In this document: piece after piece, positions 19,460 to 30,124 of the stretch
Position numbering within the stretch: the first letter of the stretch is position 1
Layout: each line of letters begins with the position of its first letter
Origin: Diplonema japonicum
Taxonomy: Eukaryota; Euglenozoa; Diplonemea; Diplonemida; Diplonemidae
DNA length: 64,000 bases
Assembly: GCA_964019335.1 (NCBI GenBank)
Contig: OZ025651.1
Span: 186,001-250,000, forward strand
Direction of reading: 5' to 3'
Notes under the pieces: generated by a model
What the model saw: only the letters and a program-made list of their open reading frames with translations
What the model was told of the DNA's origin: nothing
Databases searched by the model: none
Program-made: the position numbers and the translations under genes

Positions 19460-19666
19460 TTAAGCTTCGATTGTTTCGGCTTTCTGTGAAGTCAGAGACA
19501 CGGACGCGCTGGCCAAGAAAAGAGCACCTACTACACCCATCCTCAAGGTTTGGGACTGCACAAGCCTAGCAAAGGTGCCCTCACCTCGGTCCCTCGTTCT
19601 AGCCTCTGACGGGAGGGGCTCATTCAGCATCTGCAGACTAAGTCTCGTCGCACTTCTACGCAACAT
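19460..19666 (-). CDS. Possible small mitochondrial membrane protein, 68 aa
   Basis: A compact frame between two homopolymer deserts starts with ATG right after an A/T-rich leader. The first residues, MLRRSATRLSLQ, are basic and lack acids, as in mitochondrial presequences. A hydrophobic helix near the end (MGVVGALFLASASVSL) could cross the inner membrane. The base composition is that of coding sequence, unlike its AT-rich flanks. Small subunits of respiratory complexes look like this, but I cannot match a family. It could still be chance. Confidence 0.5.
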   Translation of the reverse strand: MLRRSATRLSLQMLNEPLPSEARTRDRGEGTFARLVQSQTLRMGVVGALFLASASVSLTSQKAETIEA

Positions 19667-19787
19667 TTTATTTTATTTTTTTCTCGCTCTTTTTTTTTTT
19701 TTTTTTTTTAAGCAGGTGGTTTACGTTTTTCCAGGGGAAAAAAAATAAAAAATTAGGTGAAAAGGGGAAAATAAAACTGGACATTTT

Positions 19788-19820
<33 letters not shown>

Positions 19821-20031
19821 GCGTCTCGTGTGCTGCCGTGGTAGTGCTGACGAGACACTCTGCCAGGAATTCTTTTTTTTTTAAATCTCTCAAGTTGTTT
19901 GGTCGCAGTGTGGTTTGCAAGCACATAGCCTGCGACAAGAATATGCCGGTAAAAAAAAAAAAAAAAAAACGTTGGTGTAAAGGGAGGAGAATAAAAAAAG
20001 GAGGGCAAGAAAACTTGGTAATTAACTTTTC

Positions 20032-20068
<37 letters not shown>

Positions 20069-21130
20069 CCCCCGAGAAAAACTACAAACACGGTAAAAGC
20101 AAATGAAAAGCTTTCCACCGTTGGGGCTAACCTTAATTTCATTTTCCATCATCTATCCACGGAATCTCATCCACCAACCATTGTATTTACCATTCCGTTC
20201 CATGTTAAACTCTATACTAGTCCCTTATGAAACTGAATATTCAAATTTCCACCATCAAACGGAAATTCCCATTTTCATTCTGTTTCTTTTTTTTCTTTTG
20301 ACCAATTATTTGAACTACAAATCAGGGTACAACAAATATTATTAAGGGATATGAAATTTTTCAAGTTACTGTAAAAACAACATATTTTGTAGGTTTTCTC
20401 TCTTTTTTTTTTGTTTTTCTTTTTGTTACATCTTTCCGCATTTTCGCTCCCTCCTGCTTTCAAAAAAAAAAAAAAAAACGTTTTTTTCTTTTTCTTTTTT
20501 TGTTGGGTTTATTTCTTTTTCTTTTACTTTTTTCCAGTGTACGGACAGACAAGCCACTACATAAACAACAAGTGACGAAAGGAAGGGGAAGAAATGAAAG
20601 GGGGGGTTTTTTTTTCTTTCTTTTTATTTTTCTTTCTCCCTCGCCCCTTCAGTTTCATGTCTTTCTTGTTTTGTATTACTTTTTCTTTTCTTCCACCCAT
20701 ATTCTATGGATTCTTTCACACTCTGTGAATCGCGTTAGCCCCCCTCTGTTGCAATCAAAAAATTTTAAAAAAAAGCTTGGAAAGAATATTTTGAGAAGAG
20801 AAGGGGGGGGGGGAATTATTTGTCACAATTCACTTTTTTAACATTTCCTTTTTTTCGAGAGGAGTTTTTTTTTTCTTCTTTTTTTTTTTTCGAAGCCCCT
20901 CTCCCCATCCTGTTCTATTTCTTTTTCAACCGAGATCAATTTGGAACAAACCACGGTCTTTTTTTCCCCCCGGTTCGAAATGGGGGGGAGGGGGGGGTGA
21001 GAGTATAGTAAAATAAAACCACTCTTTTTTATTCACATTTCCAAATAATTTTCTCACTTGTCACTAAAGATGAGTATCACTTTTGTGACATGGAAAAAAA
21101 AAAAATGAGGAGCCTGAATAAAATAGGGAG

Positions 21131-21188
<58 letters not shown>

Positions 21189-21253
21189 GCCCCCACCTCC
21201 CATTCTGTTCTATGACTTTGGACTCGTTTCTTGAGTTTCGGAAACAAAATATC

Positions 21254-21287
<34 letters not shown>

Positions 21288-21826
21288 CTTCTTTCTTTCT
21301 CTTTCCCTCTAGTAAATCCATCTTCCCAAAACCTGCAAGACCTGTTTGTGCGGAGGGGGCGTGCTTAAAAAAAAGGGGAACATTTCTGGCATTCTTCCGT
21401 TCGCGCAGAAATGTATGTGTGAAGCACGGTGTGAAAGGAGCTCTTTTGGGCAATCGCCCTGAAAGCATCCTATCTACCAATATTTGTCAACGTGGAGCAC
21501 TCTTCAGGAGCTTTGCTATGGTTTCATATTCGGAACGTAGATAGATAAACTTAAACAAGGCAAAAGGGAAAAAAAAAGAAAAAAAAAAGAAAGAAAAAAA
21601 AAAGAGGAGGGAAGAGAGGGAGCGGGGTAAATAAAAGAAAAAGGAAGAACTTTTTTTTTAAAAGAAGAAGAAGAGAAGGAAAAAAAAAGATTTTTTTAAT
21701 TTGTGCGCGTGTTTTTTTTCTTTTTTTTTTTTCTTTTTTTTTTTCCCCTCTCTTCCCGAAAAGCAGTGTTTCCGGGCACTTCTTTTGCAAAAAAAAATAT
21801 ATATCAAAAAAAAAAAAATAGATCTA
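19667..21826. other. Intergenic region dominated by A/T homopolymers
   Basis: About 2.1 kb with almost no complex sequence. It holds poly-A and poly-T runs of 15 to more than 50 bases, including one T run near 21133-21187, and stretches of G. A more complex piece lies at 21310-21540 but shows no supported gene. All long frames here are homopolymer artefacts. Confidence 0.7.
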
Positions 21827-22858
21827 TGAGCTCGTCCGGAAAAAAATGTCAACAAATGACCCTCCTATGCGGCGGAAAACCCCCGTTAAATTTCTAAGTA
21901 AAAAAGTAGTCCGACACCACTTTGTGTGCAGAAATGCAGTCTAAGCTTGAACACCATATAGGTCAAAATGCTCGCCGTTTGTTTTATTTTTAAAACGCAC
22001 GTGCAAAAACATGCTTTTTAGAATGGTTTTTGGCAAACGATTCAATTTGGAAGTTGCAAATAACCCAGACTCCATTTTCTATTTTCGTTTTTCCGTGAAA
22101 AGCGACAGGGGAAATGGACGCAGATTGAAAATCTGTGAAACCTTTGGGGTCAGTTTGGGTGGGCTGGACTCTAAATCACTATTAATACGGGGTGGGGAGA
22201 ACTTACTCTTAAAGTGCCATTTTGGCCTATTTAAGGCTAAAATCCCTTTAAAACCCCTTAAAAAAGCAAAATTTCCACTTTTAAAGTATTATGAGTGCAA
22301 AAGAAAAGGAAAAACCTCAGCAGATGGGTTGAGAATGAAAGTTTGACCCCAAAGATACCAATGTCAAAGCTCTGCATGAGCAGGCAAGTGTTAAGAATTG
22401 GTTTTTCTGAAAAAGGCCAAAATCTCTTGAGAACCCCTTGAAAAAGCCAAAAAAATAGGGTGTAAAAAACCGGATTTTCGGGTGCTATGAGGCGCCATAT
22501 ATTTTTCGCTAAGTACTTTTAACAGTAACCCGACCCTGGGTTGTACCCAGGGGTCACAAGTGCGCTTGAACACCAATTTTATGCACCCTAGATGCTGCAT
22601 TTTAAGCAATAAAATTGCATTTTAAACATTTTTCGCCGTTTTTTTGACCTCTATTTTTCGCTTCCCGGGGGCAGCCGGTTGCAAAGCCTGCCACCCTCAT
22701 GGCAAAACAAGCATCGCAATTGAAAGAACGGCGTCGTGTACACCATGTATGTCATCTTCCTATGGTTACATGCTGCCCTTTTTTTGCTCAAATAATCAAA
22801 ACAAGAAAATTTCGGGGGTGCCCAAAAAAGTGTTGACATTTTCGTCCGGACGAGCTCA
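21827..22858. mobile_element. Non-autonomous DNA transposon (Tc1/mariner-type MITE candidate)
   Basis: The two ends are inverted copies: 28 bp beginning TGAGCTCGTCCGGA and ending ATGTCAACA, matching at 26 of 28 positions. Both ends are flanked by TA (21825-21826 and 22859-22860), the target duplication of the Tc1/mariner superfamily. The 1032-bp interior has no transposase: the longest frame is about 110 residues and low in complexity. It holds a degenerate direct repeat of about 70 bp (near 22228-22300 and 22412-22490, both with AAAACCCCTTAAAAAAGC-like text). The right end lies only about 40 bp beyond the sulfite oxidase stop, so the element sits at or in that gene's 3' end. Confidence 0.8.
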
Positions 22859-22898
22859 TATATCACCTTTTTTTTGGTTCTGGAAAAGGGAAGTCTTT

Positions 22899-24778
22899 TC
22901 AGTCCCTGGTGGAGTACGGGTACCCAGGGGGAGGGGTGGGAGGGGGCGAGGGAAGCTTGTCGCCTGGCTTCAAAGAAGGGTCTAAAGTCACGTTGACACG
23001 CGCCCAGTGGTTGGCACAGATCCCGAGTACATTCCATGCCTGCTCCATGTGCTCAGGCTGCTTGTTGAAGTCACCGTCGATCGCACGCATCACAATCTCA
23101 ATGTCGGTTTTCTGTCCCTTGTGCAGCTTCTGAAGTACGTCGTCAGGAAGAGGGATGGTTTCACTGAACTGTTCCCATGCCCAGTTCCTGCCCTGTCCTG
23201 CCTGTGGCTCTACCCCCTTCTTCACCTCGGTCGGCCTAGGGATCTTCTCTGCAGCTGTGAACGTCTTCCCCCCATCAAGACTCACCTCAGCACGGCAGAT
23301 ACCCCTGCCACCACCGCTGTACGCAATCCCCTTCACTGTGATATCCTTCACGTTCTTACCCCACACAGTACCGTACTGTATTTGTCATTGGTTTTTTTTG
23401 TTTTCATTCCCCATACCATGGGAGGGTCACATATGACGGACGTCACAGGAAGCGTTTGAATAACAGGGCCCTGGTCCAGCCTGAGGTGCTCCTCGCCCCA
23501 CCTGATGTGGTCCATGAAGTCCACATCAGGAGCGAAATGTCTGTCAAGCTTGCTCCCACTGTCCAGTTCCGAGGCCTGCTTCGAGAGGACAATGTTCCTG
23601 ACCCATTTCACGTTCCTGCAACCGGCATGTCCCGGGGCCAACAGTCTGATGGGGTACCCGTGGTCTCTAGGAAGCGTGTCGCCGTTCATCTTGTAGGCGA
23701 GGAGAGCATCACCGAAGGGGTCCACCACCTTCTCGACAGGCAGCACCCCTGCGTACGGGGTGCCCGTCTCGTCGGCGTCTTCTGCGATGAAGTTGCAGAT
23801 CTTAACGTCTGGGTAGTTCTTCGTTCCTAGAGCCATGCCGTCTACGTCCATGCCGCAGTGCCTGAGCACGTCCCGCACTTTGACGCCCTCCCACCTGGCG
23901 TTCCCGATGGCACCGTTCCTCCAATGCGGCGCCACGTACAAGGGCCTGTCCTTCGTCACGAAGTCCTCCTGACGGTTGCCAGCACATTGCAGTGCGGCAA
24001 CCACCTCGTGCTTGGGGAATAGTGTCTCAAGCTGCTCGAGTGTGAAGGTATGCGTCTTGGTAATGCCAGCGGCAGGGTTCTCCTCCACCTCAAGGGTGTA
24101 CTCATTGCGCTCGATCTAAAAATTATAATGGTCACAGGGGGAAGGGTAGGGGCATACCTCGGGCGCGTTGTTGTGGTTCCTCGTGAAGAACAAGTCGTTC
24201 GGCGTGAAGAAGGTATCGGTCAGCACGTTGAGGTCCTTCGGCTCGCTGTTCCATGGGATGGTGGAGGGGTTGCGCAGCTTGCCCTCCTTGGCCCTGGGGC
24301 GGTCGGGGTCGTCTTTATACATAGAAAACAGAGGCTGTGTGAGCTCTTCCATTCGCTTGGCGTCGGCAGGACTAAGATTACCTATTCTGTACTCCTCAAG
24401 GAGGTCGAGGATGTGCTGCCTCTCGAGGTGGAGAGTGTAAAGAGACCAAAAGGCATGGAGGTCCTGGCTTTGCACCATTTCGATCCTTGCAGGCCCCCCT
24501 GGATGCGCGTCCAAGAAGTCAGTGACGTCATATACACCACCTTTGAAGGTCACCCATATCCGCCCGTTGTGGTCGTTGAGTACATCTGCGACAGTAAGCG
24601 TGGGGAGGTCTCTGTTGCTCCTCCTCCTCTTCCCTGGCTCGGCAGGTACCACACCTAACGACTGGCACTGCGTTCGCCCCTCCTTCGCCCACGTGCAGCA
24701 CCCACCAAAGCCTACCCCTGCGGCTGCTGTACCCAACACACCCCTCATTAACGCTCGCCGTGCAGCATTTCCCCACAT
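22899..24778 (-). CDS. SUOX: Sulfite oxidase, cytochrome b5 plus molybdopterin domains, three exons
   Basis: Exons 24158-24778, 23417-24115 and 22899-23375 join across 42-nt and 41-nt introns (24116-24157 and 23376-23416), giving 598 aa. The N-terminus MWGNAARRALMRG resembles a mitochondrial presequence. The cytochrome b5 domain (about 60-135) has heme ligands His92 in DAHPGG and His117 in LYTLH. The molybdenum-cofactor domain begins NDLFFTRNHNNAP and contains the metal-binding Cys251 in ALQCAGNR. The dimerisation domain (VKDITVKGIAYSGGGRGICRAEVSLDGGKTF region) fills the last exon. The enzyme oxidises sulfite to sulfate in the mitochondrial intermembrane space and passes electrons to cytochrome c. 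Domain order equals that of animal SUOX, and all key residues seen are intact. Confidence 0.95.
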
Positions 24779-24840
24779 CTTGTGTGACTTATCTTATTCT
24801 TTGAACCGGCTGAAGTGGGGAGTTTTAGTGTTTAGAACGG

Positions 24841-24965
24841 AATATATATGAGTAAAAAAAGGAATATACATGAGGCAAAAGAAAATTTTGTGAGACCCTC
24901 TTGTTGTTCTCATCTCCGCATCTATCCTTCAATATGAATGACCTAAGGAAGGAGAATAATATCGA
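24841..24965 (-). repeat. LINE 3'-tail-like repeat, copy 1
   Basis: About 60-70 bp resemble the 3' end of the LINE at 10150-10250. Shared blocks on the plus strand are TTTGTGAGAC, CTTGTT and a following CCTTCA. It lies in the same orientation as the LINE. Beyond CCTTCA it continues with sequence shared with 27010 and 30125 but not with the full LINE, so the source was a related element or a SINE using the same tail. Confidence 0.55.
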
Positions 24966-25923
24966 TGTTTTTTTTCTTTTTTTTTTTTTTTTTTTTGCGT
25001 GAACAAAGAAAAACAATATATTAATAATGAATTGTTATTGCTAAAAAGAGTAGTGGTAGCATTGTCGGGCTTATCCTTCTACAGGTTAATCCCGGCTGTG
25101 CACAAACAACAATCAACCGACTCTTTTTTTTTTTTTTTTTTTTGCCCGGGCAGGAAAAAAAAAAAAGAAGTATCGTAAAAACGGAGAAGTATTGTAAAAG
25201 GGAGGAAAAAACAATAAAGCAGATTGTTAGCCGTAATAAAAAAAAAAAAAAAAAAAGAAAAAGAAAAAAAAAGAGACATTTAAGGGTACCCGCGGTATGT
25301 GGCAGGGCGTCCTGCACAAGTATCGTCTACTTGATTACAGGGGGCGCGCCTCGGCCTAGTTGTAGCTTCTTCTGCGTTTAATAAAAGAAAGCAGAAGAGG
25401 AAAAAAAAAACTATTCTTTTAAGGTATGCGTTTTTGCGCTCACCGGCCGAGCTGCGCTTAAAAAAAAAAAAACTATTCTTTTAAGGTATGCGTTTTTGCG
25501 CTCACCGGCCGCGCTGTACTTAAAAAAAAAACGAAAACAGCTGGTAGGAAGTAGAAGGGGGAACCCAAAAAGGTACTGCAGTAACACTCCAAAGAAAAGG
25601 GGGAATGCGGAAGAAAGGGGAATCTTCGCTCGTCTAGCACAATTGCCATCCCACACAGCCGTACCTAGGGAACCCACCACCACACCCACTAGAGAAGTAC
25701 TACAAGAAGGGGAAAAGATGTATAATAAAAATAAAAGGGAGGAATGGGAGGTGGGGGAAACAAAATACCTTTTTACTACTTTCTTTTTTTTAAAAAGAGC
25801 AATGGGCCGCTCTCACTAAAAAAAAAAGAAGAATAAAAAAGGCTTCGAATCATGATCTATTGTTTCGGTGGAACACCCATATTCTGTTCTTCTTTCCCTT
25901 TCATGGCTGTGTTATTGAATCTT
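24966..25923. other. Repeat-rich spacer downstream of gene copy A
   Basis: It holds A/T runs, a LINE 5'-end-like repeat with a dispersed motif next to it (about 25273-25380), and two tandem units of 62 bp starting at 25411 and 25473 (shared words TATTCTTTTAAGGTATGCG and GCGCTCACCGGCCG). The part from about 25530 to 25923 matches the 3' flank of copy B (27190-27608). No gene is supported. Confidence 0.6.
25273..25385 (-). repeat. LINE 5'-end-like repeat, copy 2, fused to dispersed motif
   Basis: 25303-25380 match 16427-16500 in the LINE leader. It continues directly into 25273-25302, which matches 52093-52125 and, less well, 46950-46980. No LINE coding sequence follows, so this is a fragment or a short element sharing LINE ends. 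Confidence 0.6.
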
Positions 25924-26917
25924 CTAAAACAACAGCACGATAACAAAAAGTGATAAAAGCGAACAAATAGAGACAGGGTGTGTCGAGGGGGCAGAGTTCA
26001 CCTTCTCTCTGAACGCGCTCCACGAGAGGTAGCCGTCAACACTCTTATTGGCGTACAGTTCAACGTACTGACAGTGCAAGTCAATTGTGAGGGGTGGAAC
26101 AAACTCAGTGAGCATAGCCAGGGTCTTACCGTTCGCACATGTCCCGTAGTGCTGCACGAGCCCGAGGGTCGCCATCCCATTATCTTCAGCAGTGCACTTT
26201 GCATCGCTGAAACCAAACCCGATTAATGCGGCATCCCATTTGCCATTCACGTTGTTGCAAGCTGTGAGGGACTCAACGTACTTCGGGGCAGGGGAAGGAG
26301 GGGCTGCACATGTCGAGGGGTCGATTGATGGGCAGCACCCTGTGCACTCCGGTTGTGCCCCACACCCTTTGACGTTCGTCGTGAACGTGCGGATGACCGG
26401 TATGCTACCTGAGCACTTGTTCCCCGTCCAGCCACAGGTAGTGACACCGCCACCGCTTACCTGCATCCTTGTGATGTAGTTTGTTACCACGCAGAGTTCG
26501 CTGCTGGTCAGCGACGGCTCGAACTTCACGGACCCGAGGGGTGTTGATGAGCACACGCCTGCAGTCAGTGTCGTGATTTCTGTTGCGCCGCCTTCACATG
26601 TCTTTGAGTTTTTCCAGTACGAAAACATCAGAGCCTCCCCTCCTTTGTTGGGACACGCTACGGGATCAATCCTCAGCATCACCGAGTACGTTACACTGTC
26701 GTCGGTCATGCACGTGTCAATTGTGAACCCGCTCAGTGCACCTGGCGTCGCGAATGGTTTTATCGCCACCTTGTCCTTTGACGCGTAGCTCCATAGCTTC
26801 GAAGCAGGGAGAACAGCACCCGTGCACCCTGCATTTGTGTAGAACAGTGGACTCGTCAAGGGTCTTCCGCGGCAGTGGTCAGGGACACACCCATGGCAAG
26901 GAGCAGGAACGACTTCA
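25924..26917 (-). pseudogene. Secreted GPI-type family, copy A, frameshifted
   Basis: This copy has the ATG, signal peptide and full length of intact copies B and D, but lacks one base near 26858 (a run of two instead of three A on the plus strand). The frame then hits TGA after 20 codons. The remaining frame from about 26856 to 25924 is open and conserved, including the Cys pattern and the hydrophobic C-terminus. Several replacements distinguish it from B and D, so it has diverged for longer. It may be a young pseudogene, or the base may be lost in sequencing of a short run. The same loss appears in copy C. Confidence 0.75.
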
Positions 26918-27009
26918 TTTTTATTTTTATTTTTTCTTTTTTTGAGAAGATCAATCTGTTTTCAAATAGGGGATGATCGGGTGGTGGAGTGCTTAAGTAG
27001 CAGGTAAAA

Positions 27010-27122
27010 AAGAAGAAAAAAACATATATGAGGTAAGGACACTTTGTGAGACGCTCTTGTTGTTCACTTCCACTACCTGTCCCCCTTCAACATGAATGAC
27101 CTGAGGAAGGAGAATAATAAAT
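27010..27122 (-). repeat. LINE 3'-tail-like repeat, copy 2
   Basis: It lies between copies A and B, in LINE orientation. It shares TTTGTGAGACGC, CTTGTTGTTC and CCCCCTTCA with other tails. The block runs on into GAATGACCTGAGGAAGGAGA, also seen at 24930. Confidence 0.6.
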
Positions 27123-27608
27123 ATTCTTCTTGGGTGGGAAACAAAAAAGACATGTCGTAAAAAGGGAGGAAAAACAATAAAAGAAAGCAGAAGAGAAGAA
27201 AAAAAAGAGAAAAGAAAACAGCTGGTAGCTGCAAAACAAGGAAATAGAGGGAAGAACCCAAAAAGGTACTGCAGTAACACTCCAAAGAAAAGGGGGAATG
27301 CGGAAGAAGGGGGAATCTTCGCTAGTATGGCACAATTGCCATCCCACACAGCCGTACCTAGGGAACCCACCACCACACCCACTAGAGAAGTAGGGGAAAA
27401 GATGTATAATAAAAATAAAAGGGGAAATGGGAGGTGGGGGAAATAAAATACCTTTTTACTACTTTCTTTTTTTTAAAAGGAGCAATGGGCCGCTCTCACT
27501 AAAAAAAAAAGAAGAATAAAAAAGGCTTCGAATCATGATCTATTGTTTCAGGGTGGAACACCCATATTCTGTTCTTCTTTCCCTTTCATGGCTGTGTTAT
27601 TGAATCTT

Positions 27609-28613
27609 CTAAAACAACAGCACGATAACAAAAAGTGATAAAAGCGAACAAATAGAGACAGGGTGTGTCGAGGGGGCAGAGTTCACCTTCTCTCTGAACG
27701 CGCTCCACGAGAGGTAGCCGTCAACACTCTTATTGGCGTACAGTTCAACGTACTGACAGTGCATGTCAATTGTGAGGGGTGCCACAAAGTCGGAGAGCGT
27801 AGACAGGGTCCTACCGTTCTCAGACGCCTGCGCACATGTCCCGTAGTGCTGCACGAGCCCGAGGGTCGCCATCCCATTATCTTCAGCAGTGCACTTTGCA
27901 TCGCTGAAACCAAACCCGACTAATGCGGCATCCCATTTGCCATTCACGTTGTTGCAAGCTGTGAGGGACTCAACGTACTTCGGGGCAGGGGGGGAAGGAA
28001 GGGCTGCGCACGTCAAGGGGTTGATTGCTGGGCAGCACCCTGTGCACTCCGGTTGTGCCCCACACCCTTTGACACTCAATGAAGTGACCGTGCTGACGAT
28101 CGGTGAGCTACCTGAGCACTTGTTCCCCGCCCAGACACGGGTACGGACACCGCCTTTCTGCATCGTTGCGATGAAGTTTGTTACCACGCAGAGTTCGCTG
28201 CTGGTCAACGACGGCTCGAACTTCACGGACCCGAGGGGTGTTGATGAGCACACGCCTGCAGTCAGTGTCGTGGATTGTGCTGTGCCTTCACATGTCTTTG
28301 AGTTTTTCCAGTACGCAAGCAACAGAGACTCCTCTCCTTTGTTGGGACACGCTGCGTCATCAATCCTCAGCATCACCGAGTACGTTACACTGTCGTCGGT
28401 CATGCACGTGTCAATTGTGAACCCGCTCAGTGCACCTGGCGTCGCGAATGGTTTTATCGCCACCTTGTCCTTTGACGCGTAGCTCCATAGCTTCGAAGCA
28501 GGGAGAACAGCACCCGTGCACCCTGCATTTGTGTAGAACAGCGGACTCGTCAAAGGGTCTTCCGCAGCAGTGGTCAGGGACACACCCATGGCAAGGAGCA
28601 GGAACGACTTCAT
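27609..28613 (-). CDS. Secreted Cys-rich protein, probably GPI-anchored, copy B
   Basis: Single exon of 334 aa, starting at the ATG at 28613 (MKSFLLLAMGVSLTTAAED, signal peptide) behind an A-rich leader. The frame is open further up only through a low-complexity Lys stretch. The mature part has about 20 cysteines, including GCCP and CGAQPECTGCC, and recognisable blocks TSPLFYTNAGCTGAVLPAS and KYVESLTACNNVNGKWDAAL. The C-terminus is Ser-rich followed by a hydrophobic end without a basic tail (STHPVSICSLLSLFVIVLLF), as in GPI-anchor signals. I do not recognise the family. Tandem copies suggest a surface protein under turnover. Copy D differs by one visible base. Confidence 0.85.
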   Translation of the reverse strand: MKSFLLLAMGVSLTTAAEDPLTSPLFYTNAGCTGAVLPASKLWSYASKDKVAIKPFATPGALSGFTIDTCMTDDSVTYSVMLRIDDAACPNKGEESLLLAYWKNSKTCEGTAQSTTLTAGVCSSTPLGSVKFEPSLTSSELCVVTNFIATMQKGGVRTRVWAGNKCSGSSPIVSTVTSLSVKGCGAQPECTGCCPAINPLTCAALPSPPAPKYVESLTACNNVNGKWDAALVGFGFSDAKCTAEDNGMATLGLVQHYGTCAQASENGRTLSTLSDFVAPLTIDMHCQYVELYANKSVDGYLSWSAFREKVNSAPSTHPVSICSLLSLFVIVLLF

Positions 28614-28750
28614 TTTCTTTTTTATTTTTATTTTTGGAGGATCAAAGAAATCTGTTTTCAAATAGGGGATGATCGGAGGGGGGTGGTGGTGGTGTTTGCT
28701 TCTTTTTCTCTTCCATCGTTGGTTTCAATCGAAAAAGAAAAAAGAAATCT

Positions 28751-28814
28751 TGCTAGCCTTACTGACCTGTCGCATGGCACAGAGGGTCGATGCCACGGAA
28801 GGGAGAAAAAACTG
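28751..28814 (-). repeat. Hairpin repeat, copy 1
   Basis: About 60 bp shared by six sites. On the coding strand it has a pyrimidine-rich start (TCTCCCTTCC), a stem made by GTGGCA and TGCCAT around TCGACCCTCTG, and ends CGACAG followed by GTCAGTAAG. It lies about 140 bp upstream of copy B. Confidence 0.75.
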
Positions 28815-28866
28815 CTGTTGTCTTACTTTCGCCATCCTTGGAATGATACAGAAATTTGAATCAAAT

Positions 28867-28933
28867 CTTGCTAGCCTTACTGACCTGTCACATGGCACAA
28901 AGGGTCGATGCCACGGAAGGGAGAAAAAACTGC
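28867..28933 (-). repeat. Hairpin repeat, copy 2
   Basis: A second unit 116 bp above the first, with one change in the stem (CACATGGCAC instead of CGCATGGCAC on the plus strand). The right edge of the segmental duplication falls at its end. Confidence 0.75.
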
Positions 28934-29631
28934 GTGTCGTCCTTCTCCTTCATTGGTTTCTCGTCTTGCCAAACAACGACAAAACACAAAATAAAATTCA
29001 CAATGATAGGAAACGAAGTAGTTAGGACGCAGCGGCCCACACTTCATAAAAGTTTCCTGTTTTGGAGTGTCCGCCTCGTGACGTATCTACATAAATACAT
29101 AGCCTGCACGTTATACCGATACCAATCGGGTATTTTAAGTAGTGGAAAATTGGCCTGGGCACGTGGTGTACGATGGCGAGATGGGGTCCAGAAACACGAT
29201 GACCCTCGGAGACCATGGACATGGGTTACTTAACAGCCAAAGCCCACCCCAATTTTGGCGAATTTTGGGTGTGTAGTTTTATGTTATTTTAATCGGTGAA
29301 AATTTGGAGAATGAGAAGACGCTGTTTCAAGAATGCGACAGGGAGGGATAAGAGACTAAGGGTGAGCTAGAGAGGTACTTGTGGGTGTTTGGAAGGCATG
29401 GCTACCCCCAGAAAGTATTTAGGATGGGACTCCAGACGAGCATGAGATGCATGGGGGAACAGCGCTTTGTTCGCTGCATCGTAAGCAGAAGGTAAAAGCC
29501 TGCTCTTACAACACGAGCAGTCCGCGGTGGCAGGAACGTCTGGAGACAAGGACTCTCACTAGTGCTGGTGCGGATATTCCAGAGAAAGCTAACGAATGCA
29601 CGAGGATTATTTTCCAGAAAAGTTGGTTTCT
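28934..29631. other. Spacer between array units
   Basis: 28934-29100 resemble 32190-32350 (shared text GTTAGGACGCAGCGGCCC and GTCCGCCTCGTGACGTATC), so copies B and D share further upstream sequence beyond the exact duplication. 29100-29631 are unique in this window. They hold only a 60-residue frame (29367-29549) that I do not consider supported. Confidence 0.55.
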
Positions 29632-30032
29632 GCTCGAACTTCACGGACCCGAGGGGTGTTGATGAGCACACGCCTGCAGTCAGTGTCGTGATTTCTGTTG
29701 CGCCGCCTTCACATGTCTTTGAGTTTTTCCAGTACGAAAACATCAGAGCCTCCCCTCCTTTGTTGGGACACGCTACGGGATCAATCCTCAGCATCACCGA
29801 GTACGTTACACTGTCGTCGGTCATGCACGTGTCAATTGTGAACCCGCTCAGTGCACCTGGCGTCGCGAATGGTTTTATCGCCACCTTGTCCTTTGACGCG
29901 TAGCTCCATAGCTTCGAAGCAGGGAGAACAGCACCCGTGCACCCTGCATTTGTGTAGAACAGTGGACTCGTCAAGGGTCTTCCGCGGCAGTGGTCAGGGA
30001 CACACCCATGGCAAGGAGCAGGAACGACTTCA
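29632..30032 (-). pseudogene. Secreted GPI-type family, copy C, truncated and frameshifted
   Basis: Only the first 134 or so codons are present, from the ATG at 30032 to 29632, where similarity stops abruptly at the duplication breakpoint. It carries the same one-base loss as copy A (near 29973). Beyond 29632 the frame runs into unrelated sequence. It arose when the duplication copied only the 5' part of copy A. Confidence 0.85.
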
Positions 30033-30124
30033 TTTTTATTTTTATTTTTTCTTTTTTTGAGAAGATCAATCTGTTTTCAAATAGGGGATGATCGGGTGGT
30101 GGAGTGCTTAAGTAGCAGGTAAAA

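Larger units (their letters stand above)
26517..28933. repeat. Segmental duplication, unit 1 (2.4 kb)
   Basis: This unit matches 29632-32048 at a constant offset of 3115 bp. I saw one substitution in the coding part (plus strand GCGATGAAG here, GCGATAAAG there near 28168). It contains the 5' part of copy A, a LINE tail, all of copy B and two hairpin repeats. Both breakpoints are sharp: one falls inside the copy A coding region, the other inside a hairpin repeat. Confidence 0.9.

Noticed and set aside
21064-21855. Lys-rich and Phe-rich frames on both strands
   Set aside because: Homopolymer artefacts.
29367-29974. 190-codon frame combining copy C with downstream sequence
   Set aside because: The N-terminal third is copy C in a frame that cannot be reached from its ATG because of the one-base loss; the rest is unrelated spacer.
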